A stretch of DNA of 7,382 nt from Pirellulaceae bacterium. GTDB taxonomy: Bacteria; Planctomycetota; Planctomycetia; Pirellulales; Pirellulaceae. Location: assembly GCA_020846515.1 (NCBI GenBank), contig JADLDX010000019.1, positions 1 through 7,382 of the forward strand. Direction: 5' to 3'. Shown piece by piece: positions 1 through 5,791 of this stretch (position 1 is its first letter; each line of letters begins with the position of its first letter). The notes below the pieces were generated by a model that saw only the letters and a list, made by a program, of their open reading frames with translations, did not search any database and had not been told where the DNA came from. The translations under genes were made by a program, and so were the position numbers.

Positions 1-1213
1 ACCGGACGTTTCCACCGCAACGCAGTCGCATCATGGCCTGGGCCTGCTCCACCAAATCAGCCGACACACTGCCAATCTGTTCTTCATCCTTCGATGCCGT
101 GCCTCGATGGATTCTGCGGCCGGAACTCCACTGCTGTTGATGCTGTTTCCAAGCCTCTTCAGCCCGTTCAGAATCGGGAATTAGCTCGTCGTCATCAAAG
201 GCCGCCTCAAACTCTGCCGAGGCTTCATCGCGGGCTGGGTTCGATGAGTTATTTGAGTTCGCTGAGTTAGCTGGCAGGGTGGCCAGTTGCGTCGTTTCGA
301 CGTTGATGCCCGTTAATCGGTGGAATTCCTTGCCCGCCATGATCTTGACGGCCATGTCTTCAGACTTCAGCCGCTCACATAAGAGTGGAATCAATTTGGC
401 ACGCCCATAATCGCTGACAACCTGAAGACGATCCGCTGGCAAGGCATCATCGGTGGCAATCGATTCGATCAGCGGCAAGTCGGTGTCGCCGCCGAGGATG
501 GCCAGCACCCGACCAGCCGGCAAGCGAAACGAAGTTTTAGCCGTGACTTGCTGGCGACAGTACTGCAATAACCATGGCTGGGCGGACCACAAGACGGCTC
601 GAGTCGCTGCCTGCACGAGGAATGGATCAGCCGAACTCCAGGCAGATTCAAGCGTTTCAGGCGAAATCGAAATTCCTGCTGAGTGCGCCAACAGCCTCCA
701 ACTGTTCACCTCTTGAGGACCATGCTCTGAGCCCAGAGATTTCTCGGCCAGCGACGAGGTCATGGAGGTATTTCCATGGTATGCCAACCCAAGGGCAACT
801 GCCTCAAGCGCGGGCCCCGTTAAGTCAACCCGGCCATGTACATCTCGTCGCTCGACATACCGCGGCATTAGGCCAAAAGCATAGGCAAAGCCCATGAGAT
901 TGGCCACTTTCGCCTTCTTCAGTGCCACCGTGATTTGCTCGGTTCGATCAGCATAATACAGCAGAGGCAAGCAAGCTGAGAATACCTGCTCCTCGTTGCC
1001 TGCCAGCAATTCGTCAAACATCGCCTCCGCCTGAGGCACCGAAAGCACTAGCCCATCGACGTGAGCTGCGATGCGTCGGTCCAGCTTGTCTAAATCCGCG
1101 ACGAACCAATCTCGAGCCACAAGCTTGTTCTGTCTCAATAGCCACAGCGCTTGAAGCTCTTCAAAATGCTCTTCGATTACGCTGCCAATCCACGGCTTCT
1201 TTTCTACAATCAT
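1..1213 (-). CDS. TIGR02270-family T6SS-associated protein (3' end beyond window)
   Basis: The frame is open from an ATG at 1213 to the left edge, giving 404 residues without a stop. An in-frame TAA 18 nt upstream excludes earlier starts. The N-terminus (residues 12-54) carries the family signature I recall for TIGR02270: a helical stretch with E-H-x-E-E and L-W-L-L-R, then A-D-L-D-K-L-D-R-R and A-H-V-D-G-L. Residues 60-300 are helical and HEAT-like, ending in an A-G-K-E-F-H-R-L-T-G motif (293-302) that matches the family's usual close of the repeat region. An Asn/Ser linker (316-325), an acidic stretch (339-344) and a basic segment near S-G-R-R-I-H-R-G (364-371) follow. The molecular role is unknown; members recur in T6SS and vgrG islands. 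No strong Shine-Dalgarno site is visible, and the 94-nt gap before it leaves open whether it is co-transcribed. I saw no terminator in that gap. Confidence 0.8.
   Translation of the reverse strand, partial: MIVEKKPWIGSVIEEHFEELQALWLLRQNKLVARDWFVADLDKLDRRIAAHVDGLVLSVPQAEAMFDELLAGNEEQVFSACLPLLYYADRTEQITVALKKAKVANLMGFAYAFGLMPRYVERRDVHGRVDLTGPALEAVALGLAYHGNTSMTSSLAEKSLGSEHGPQEVNSWRLLAHSAGISISPETLESAWSSADPFLVQAATRAVLWSAQPWLLQYCRQQVTAKTSFRLPAGRVLAILGGDTDLPLIESIATDDALPADRLQVVSDYGRAKLIPLLCERLKSEDMAVKIMAGKEFHRLTGINVETTQLATLPANSANSNNSSNPARDEASAEFEAAFDDDELIPDSERAEEAWKQHQQQWSSGRRIHRGTASKDEEQIGSVSADLVEQAQAMMRLRCGGNVR
245..271. repeat. Nine-nucleotide tandem repeat (TGAGTTNNN x3)
   Basis: TGAGTT occurs at 245, 254 and 263 with three variable bases between. 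On the minus strand it encodes Asn-Ser pairs (residues 316-323) in the linker of the TIGR02270 protein, in frame with codons. A slippage-expanded linker is likely. Confidence 0.8.
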
Positions 1214-1307
1214 ACGGCTTGACTGGCTGGGTTAGAGTCGTGACCTGTCTCAGGCTGTGCAAGTTATTTCACGTAAGTTGGCAAGCTCATGCTCAGGCGG
1301 GCGTTCC

Positions 1308-1745
1308 TTAGTTTATCTGCACCGACCCGCCGCGCACTTTGTGGGTCCGCTTGGCTAACGAAGAAATGTCGACGGCACTGGTCAGGACCTTGCCATCGCT
1401 GCGCATTTTTATGGACGCGTTGCCACAGCGCAGAGACAATTCCTGGCCGGCTTCGATCAATACATGTTCCTTGTCGGGCGGATTGTAAGCGCCAATCTTG
1501 CCCAAGATGCAGCCCGTGTCCTCGTAACTGGACGGCACGAGCACTAGCACCACGTCGCCGACGGCCACGGGGACAGAAAAACCATCCGCGTTGAGTAGAA
1601 AGCGGCACAGGAACTTACTTGATTCCGAGCCATCTGGTCGCGTTACTTGTACCAAAGCATAACCGCTTTCCGTCAGCTCGACGATTTGTCCTGGCGTCAC
1701 ACCTGGCGAAGCCAAACTAGCGCCCATACTTTCAATCAAACTCAT
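1308..1745 (-). CDS. DUF6484 domain-containing T6SS protein
   Basis: About 145 residues. Residues about 18-85 fit a small OB-like barrel: P-G-Q-I-V-E-L near the start, a V-G-D-V-V-L-V-L strand, then G-C-I-L-G-K-I-G. The C-terminal half has the pattern I associate with DUF6484: V-L-I-E-A, L-R-C-G-N-A-S-I, S-D-G-K-V-L, and a terminal R-G-G-S-V-Q-I-N. This tail resembles the end of the VgrG in the same window, which suggests a spike-like beta-helix. Two ATG codons are adjacent (1748 and 1745). AAGAGG at 1752-1757 lies 3 nt from the first and 6 nt from the second, so the second is preferred. The gene begins about 20 nt after the preceding stop, so it is probably in the same operon. Its biochemical role is not established; a structural or adaptor part of the spike is an inference. 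Confidence 0.82.
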   Translation of the reverse strand: MSLIESMGASLASPGVTPGQIVELTESGYALVQVTRPDGSESSKFLCRFLLNADGFSVPVAVGDVVLVLVPSSYEDTGCILGKIGAYNPPDKEHVLIEAGQELSLRCGNASIKMRSDGKVLTSAVDISSLAKRTHKVRGGSVQIN

Positions 1746-1751
1746 CATGGA

Positions 1752-1757
1752 CCTCTT
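1752..1757 (-). promoter_or_regulatory. Ribosome binding site of the DUF6484 gene
   Basis: AAGAGG on the minus strand, 3 nt before the ATG at 1748 and 6 nt before the ATG at 1745. The spacing favours the downstream ATG. Confidence 0.55.
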
Positions 1758-1766
1758 CTCGACTAA

Positions 1767-2810
1767 TTATTGTTCAACCAGAAAGGACTCGGCTTGCAGG
1801 GAGAGCTTGCCGGAAATCTCCGAACCGTCCTTGCTATCCATATTCACAAAATGCAGGACAACCGTGGCCCGGTACTGACCAGGCTTGAGGTAGAGCGGCT
1901 TCTTCACCAACATGGACAACGAGGCCTCGGCCAACAGGCGGATTTTTGCACCCGCGACTTGTGGCTGATCTGGAGTATCTCGTTGAATGAACCGCAGCTC
2001 ATTTTTACGGACTTCGATGACTTCGGGCGGAGAAGCCTCATTACCGGCCAGCTTTGATAAAGCGACCACCACAGCAGTCACGGGAGACTCGCCATTGAGC
2101 GGGTTAGATATAGAAACAGCCTCGGAGCCCACGTTGGTTAGCGTGATTTCAAAACCAATCGCGTCCTGCGTCGAAAACTTGGCTTGCGTGGATTGGACCG
2201 TTCCTTGAATCACTCTGAGCTTGGATTGACGGACATAGTCGATCGCTTTCTTACTCGACTCCAAGAAAGGCCTGGCCTTCTCGGGGACGTCACGCAATCC
2301 AAAGGTCCGCATTTGAATGGTACTGACATCATTTCCGATGCCCCGCCCGAAAGTGATCGTGGGCATGGTTGGTTCAAAGGTGTCGGGGGATTTCAGATTT
2401 GCAAAGTCTGAGCTTTGTAGATCGCGATCGCAGGCATCGTATACCAAAGACTCGACCTTACGCTTGTACTTGCCAATTTCTTGACTGCCCAAATTGGCTG
2501 TCACTTCCACGAAACTGTCAGCATCCTTGACAATGGTCGCCGCCACAAAGCCACCGGGAATCGCGGAGTTTATCATCAAGTAAGGCCGATCCATTTCTTT
2601 GGTACTCGATTGCGATTTGGGTTTGGGTTTGGGAGTTTGAGATGTGCCATAGCTGCCGGCCAGTATACCGCTGGAAACAACCAGCCAAAACAGCGAGTGT
2701 CGCAGCGCAATCGCAGCCATGCTATGGAAATCAATCGTCGATATAGCAACAAGTTTAGTGGCTGTGGCACTCGGTACGAGTGATGTCAACGTTGATGTTC
2801 GCCTTACCAT
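1767..2810 (-). CDS. Predicted exported protein of unknown family; candidate immunity protein
   Basis: 347 residues from the ATG at 2810, which overlaps the end of the effector gene by 7 nt (ATGGTAA) and has AAGG 7 nt upstream. A hydrophobic segment at residues 40-52 after R37-H38, followed by a Lys/Pro/Ser/Thr linker (59-72), looks like a signal sequence. An alternative ATG at 2720 (residue 31) would place it at the exact N-terminus (317 residues) but lacks a visible Shine-Dalgarno site. There is no lipobox cysteine. The mature part seems mostly beta: F-E-I-T-L-T-N-V-G-S (220-229) recalls an Ig-like or BsuPI-like sandwich, and L-K-P-G-Q-Y-R-A-T-V-V-L (308-319) looks like another beta-sandwich strand. 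I do not recognise the family. Its place directly after a toxin-like gene, overlapping it, plus predicted export, suggest it protects the producer from the peptidase in the periplasm. This is inference only. Confidence 0.75.
   Translation of the reverse strand: MVRRTSTLTSLVPSATATKLVAISTIDFHSMAAIALRHSLFWLVVSSGILAGSYGTSQTPKPKPKSQSSTKEMDRPYLMINSAIPGGFVAATIVKDADSFVEVTANLGSQEIGKYKRKVESLVYDACDRDLQSSDFANLKSPDTFEPTMPTITFGRGIGNDVSTIQMRTFGLRDVPEKARPFLESSKKAIDYVRQSKLRVIQGTVQSTQAKFSTQDAIGFEITLTNVGSEAVSISNPLNGESPVTAVVVALSKLAGNEASPPEVIEVRKNELRFIQRDTPDQPQVAGAKIRLLAEASLSMLVKKPLYLKPGQYRATVVLHFVNMDSKDGSEISGKLSLQAESFLVEQ
2616..2633. repeat. Hexanucleotide repeat TTTGGG x3, coding for (Pro-Lys)3
   Basis: Three exact tandem TTTGGG units on the plus strand. 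They read CCC AAA three times in the minus-strand gene and encode the Pro-Lys linker just after the signal sequence of the exported protein. It is probably a simple coding repeat. Confidence 0.85.
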
Positions 2811-4222
2811 CTCAGGACCTTCGTTTCACCGATTTGGCCTTTGGCTTTTGAATCGAACCAGGTGTGAAAGTCGATCATATGGCGTTTGTAAGACCAACTG
2901 CCCGAACTCATGATACTGGTCGGGTCGTCCGTGTATTTGCGCGCCGGGTCACACGCGCCAGCCGGATACTCGTCGTACATGCCAATCAAGTGCCCAAATT
3001 CGTGTGCCCGCACCGTAACAGGCACACCCGTGTGTCCTTCCCACCAGGTATGCGAGTACCACCAGTTAGGCCCGCCCCAGTCGCTTGGGTTATTCGTGCC
3101 TTTGTTGAGCGCCACTTTCTTTCCGTGTCCTGCGCCGTACTTGCATAATATCCGAATAGGGAACATGCAGCAGGCTCGATTATGCGCACAATTGCAGGTG
3201 GCTTTTCGCAAGCATTTCTTGCGATGCAACTTCCATTTCTTGTCCCAAATACTTTCAATCTCCAGCTTCCACATTTGCTTGCGCAAAGTAGTGGCTTTGG
3301 CCCCGTTCTTGAGATCAAAATTGATCTTCTTGGTAACGATCAACGCCCCTCGCTTGATTTGGATGCCATAGGTCATATCCCAACCATAGTTCTTGCCATT
3401 GGGCAGCCAGACCTCAGTGCCATTGGGTAATGTATGTTTGATGTATTGAGGTGTCAGCCGCTGCTGCGAGATGATTTCCTCGGGCACATCCTCCACTTTT
3501 TTAATCTTGAGGTTTCCCGATTTCCGAGCCTTGCCATAACCAGAGGCGGTGACTTGCAGATTGACCGTCTTTCGCCATGGGCCACGCCGCGTGACCCACT
3601 TGCAGACCTGCTCCTCACTATTCATGGTGATCGAACCACTGGCTATCGTGCTACCAGAGGCTTGTGCGATCTTGATCCCCACACTCTTGCCAGCCAGGTT
3701 CTCGGTCTTCACCTCAAACTTGACTTCGTCGCCGCAGCAGGCTTCACCTAAGTTCCACTTGACTTCCTTGATCTTGCGTTTCTTGGGCGACATCAAGTTG
3801 CCCAGTCCGAAGGCTGGTGGCTGAATTTCGGGCGCAGGTGGAGTGTTGGTTGGCGACGAGCCATTAAGCAACATGATGTCGGCCAGCCGAAACACATTTT
3901 CGCCGTCGGCCTTGACATCGAACGAGTACATCTTGGGGTAAGCTTTTCCCTTGATGCGATTGGAGACTACACCCAAGGCTACGCCAGGTTCGTCACCAGT
4001 ACTGGTCATGAAATACGACGACTTGATCATGATGGGCTGACCGTCGCACTTCACGGTTTTCGCACCATTGAAGGTGTCGGAAGACATGGCCATGTTTGGA
4101 TATGGAATCGGAATGGGTCCACCCGGCGATGGCGTTTTACAAACGTCCGGAAACACCATGACCATTCCACTGCTGGCCTTATGAACTACCGTCATAAAAT
4201 TGACAATTACAGTCGCAGGCAT
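2804..4222 (-). CDS. DUF4150 (PAAR-like) T6SS effector with C-terminal metzincin-like zinc peptidase
   Basis: 472 residues. The start at 4222 lies 4 nt after the preceding stop, with GGAG 11 nt upstream; the frame is open further up, but only within the preceding gene. Residues 1-120 match DUF4150, the PAAR-like tip: F-P-D-V-C-K-T-P, P-I-P-Y-P-N, the V-K-C-D-G-Q-P-I-M pattern, S-T-G-D-E, I-K-G-K-A and the L-A-D-I-M-L-L-N close. A Pro-rich linker (124-137) leads to a probable Ig-like beta domain (about 150-242, starting near C-C-G-D-E-V). The C-terminal domain (about 345-472) has H-E-F-G-H-L-I-G-M-Y-D at 407-417, the metzincin HExxHxxGxxD form with H407, H411 and D417 as zinc ligands and E408 as catalytic base. 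S-I-M-S-S-G at 436-441 is a likely Met-turn. A Cys cluster (337, 343, 345, 351, 352, 360) precedes it. Predicted role: spike-tip effector that cleaves a protein, probably in the target periplasm. The substrate is unknown. Confidence 0.88.
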   Translation of the reverse strand: MPATVIVNFMTVVHKASSGMVMVFPDVCKTPSPGGPIPIPYPNMAMSSDTFNGAKTVKCDGQPIMIKSSYFMTSTGDEPGVALGVVSNRIKGKAYPKMYSFDVKADGENVFRLADIMLLNGSSPTNTPPAPEIQPPAFGLGNLMSPKKRKIKEVKWNLGEACCGDEVKFEVKTENLAGKSVGIKIAQASGSTIASGSITMNSEEQVCKWVTRRGPWRKTVNLQVTASGYGKARKSGNLKIKKVEDVPEEIISQQRLTPQYIKHTLPNGTEVWLPNGKNYGWDMTYGIQIKRGALIVTKKINFDLKNGAKATTLRKQMWKLEIESIWDKKWKLHRKKCLRKATCNCAHNRACCMFPIRILCKYGAGHGKKVALNKGTNNPSDWGGPNWWYSHTWWEGHTGVPVTVRAHEFGHLIGMYDEYPAGACDPARKYTDDPTSIMSSGSWSYKRHMIDFHTWFDSKAKGQIGETKVLRW

Positions 4223-4226
4223 GGTG

Positions 4227-5468
4227 TTAGGATCTCCATGGAAAAACAGAGAGTGCTGCGCGTTCACCGCGAAGCGACGATGAACAAATGACCGTTGGGC
4301 TGTCTTCGTAGCCTCGAAACATTGCCCGTGCCGCCAAGCCGACCGCCAGTGGGATATAGGCGGCGCCAACATCGCCAATGCAGTCAGCGGGGTGATTCAG
4401 ACGCCAACCTCGTGGAAACTGATGCATGCATCGAGTCTCGACGGTCGCCCACTCGATGAACCTGGCGCGTTGCCCATTCAGATCGACCATGACATTAAAA
4501 AACTGGCCCGCACCGCCGGCGGCTTCTACAGCTGACCGCAGCACATTCGAGAGCGACCTGCCCGTGATGGCCTGGTCGTCGCCAATTTGGTAACTCTCCA
4601 TTTCCAAGCTTACCGGCCCCAATGATGCTAGCGGCGTGACCTGACGATCCAGGGCATGCTTAAGTGTCTCAAGGACCAGCACAGCCGCAGCTTCGCCTGG
4701 TATGGCTCCAGTTGGATTGGCGCTGGATTTCAAATATCCATTATCGATCAAGTATTCCAGGTTGGCTGTATGCAATAGTGAATCGAGGCCCACAACAATG
4801 CCCACGTCAGCTTGTCCATTCTCCAAGTCGTGCATGGCCGCAGCCATCGCTGCTCCACCGGCCGCGTGATCATTGGGAAAGAATTTAACCTTGGTTACGT
4901 TCAGGGCCTCACTGACTAATTCATTCACCAATTTGGTGAACATGTTGTAACTGGGCGGCACGCCCTCAACGGACGACGGAGTTGACGCGACGGAGCCGCG
5001 ACTAGCGGCCACGTCTGTTTCATCATCGTCGTCACCAGTGTTATCACCCAGGTCATCCCCCAGGTCGCTATCCTCTAGATCATCTGCGTCGTCGGGATCA
5101 TCGGCCTCCGAGCTGGACAGATCGCGATCGATATAAGGCGTGGCCACATAGACCTTAACGTTCCTGGAATTGGCCGGCTGGTCGTCGGTTAGCTTGGCAT
5201 GCCAGACAGCTTCGAAAAATGGCGTTAGCAACAGCATCAGCGATTTTTCGGTCCATTCTTTATCGCCAAGATCAGGTTCCACCGCGGAAGCAGTCACACC
5301 CGTTGGACCGGCTTCCTCTTCGGACTCGTCCTCCGCATTCGGTGTAAACCATTGCCACTGAGCAAATCGATTGATGCCAGCCCGCACCGCGGCACAAGTT
5401 TGATCGGCGCAGCTGCCCACCGCGCTCTGCATCCCAAGCCCCGTGACCACGATGTTGCGTGCCGACAT
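4227..5468 (-). CDS. Beta-ketoacyl synthase (thiolase-fold)-like protein, probably non-catalytic, T6SS-associated
   Basis: 413 residues from the second of two adjacent ATGs (5471, 5468). GGGAGG lies 6 nt before the second, and TGATG couples it to the stop of the DUF2169 frame. The N-terminus I-V-V-T-G-L-G-M-Q-S-A-V-G (6-18) is the classic ketosynthase opening. G-I-V-V-G-L-D-S-L-L (223-232) and the I-P-G-E-A-A-A-V-L-V-L segment (256-266) also fit the fold. At the nucleophile position (about 199-207, N-D-H-A-A-G-G-A-A) no Cys is present, and the C-terminal G-D-V-G-A-A-Y (365-371) lacks the usual preceding catalytic His. It is therefore probably a scaffold rather than a condensing enzyme. Such proteins recur next to DUF2169 and DUF4150 genes, which suggests a role in effector loading (inference). 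Residues 121-152 form a very acidic insertion, 19 of 32 being Asp or Glu. Confidence 0.83.
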   Translation of the reverse strand: MSARNIVVTGLGMQSAVGSCADQTCAAVRAGINRFAQWQWFTPNAEDESEEEAGPTGVTASAVEPDLGDKEWTEKSLMLLLTPFFEAVWHAKLTDDQPANSRNVKVYVATPYIDRDLSSSEADDPDDADDLEDSDLGDDLGDNTGDDDDETDVAASRGSVASTPSSVEGVPPSYNMFTKLVNELVSEALNVTKVKFFPNDHAAGGAAMAAAMHDLENGQADVGIVVGLDSLLHTANLEYLIDNGYLKSSANPTGAIPGEAAAVLVLETLKHALDRQVTPLASLGPVSLEMESYQIGDDQAITGRSLSNVLRSAVEAAGGAGQFFNVMVDLNGQRARFIEWATVETRCMHQFPRGWRLNHPADCIGDVGAAYIPLAVGLAARAMFRGYEDSPTVICSSSLRGERAALSVFPWRS

Positions 5469-5791
5469 CATTGGCCTCCCGATTGTTCGAGGCTGCACCA
5501 ATGCAGTTTTGCTACCTGTTGATGAACATCGAAGCTGGCGCGCCACACCATGCTGAGCGTGGCGTGATCCGCGTTTACGATGACCGTATCACACCGCATA
5601 GGACGTTCGATCAAATCTTCGCCCAGACAGACACTCACCACGATGTCCACTTTAGGTAGTTCGAACGTTAATGCACCGTGCGGCCCCACGTTCTGCACTT
5701 CGACGACCTCATCGCCTGTCAGATCACCTTGGATTTGCTGATCCTCTGGGGCGGCATTAAAGTAGCGGGCGTCAAAATCTCGAGGTAAATG
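5468..5791 (-). pseudogene. C-terminal part of the DUF2169 protein, in the -1 frame
   Basis: In the -1 frame relative to the upstream DUF2169 part, the sequence from 5791 to a TGA at 5468-5470 is open for 107 residues. It continues the family without a gap: L-P-R-D-F-D-A-R-Y-F-N-A-A-P-E-D-Q-Q, then G-A-L-T-F-E-L-P, the R-C-D-T-V-I-V strand and the closing L-S-M-V-W-R-A-S motif typical of the DUF2169 C-terminus. Joined to the first 228 residues of the upstream part it gives 335 residues, about the expected family length. It has no ATG of its own. A GTG at 5698, with GAGG 8 nt upstream, could in principle start a 76-residue fragment, but that would drop the conserved L-P-R-D-F-D region. It is either the downstream half of a broken gene, the product of ribosomal frameshifting, or the result of a one-base sequence error. 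Confidence 0.8.
5475..5480 (-). promoter_or_regulatory. Ribosome binding site of the ketosynthase-like gene
   Basis: GGGAGG on the minus strand, the strongest Shine-Dalgarno site seen here. It is 3 nt from the ATG at 5471 and 6 nt from the ATG at 5468, so it favours the latter. It lies inside the last codons of the DUF2169 reading frame. Confidence 0.7.

Noticed and set aside
453..897. Plus-strand open frames opposite the TIGR02270 gene
   Set aside because: They have no recognisable domains and are antisense to a minus-strand frame with clear family signatures.
1214..1307. Possible terminator or promoter in the gap before the TIGR02270 gene
   Set aside because: Only a 4-bp stem (CCTG/CAGG) without a T-run is visible, and no convincing -35/-10 pair was found.
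2420..2431. Palindrome GATCGCGATC, also at 5120-5129 (the first copy overlaps GCGATCGC)
   Set aside because: Both copies encode Asp-Arg-Asp-Leu in unrelated genes. Two copies without shared flanks give no support for a regulatory site.
2616..2633. TTTGGG repeats as a telomere-like or G-quadruplex element
   Set aside because: Only three GGG runs are present, and the repeat encodes a Pro-Lys linker in frame; a coding simple repeat explains it.
2864..3751. Plus-strand open frames opposite the effector gene
   Set aside because: They are shadows of the strongly supported DUF4150-peptidase frame, with no domain resemblance.
4223..4378. In-frame 52-residue N-terminal extension of the DUF4150 effector
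   Set aside because: It lies wholly within the ketosynthase-like gene, and the DUF4150 homology begins at the ATG at 4222, just after that gene's stop.
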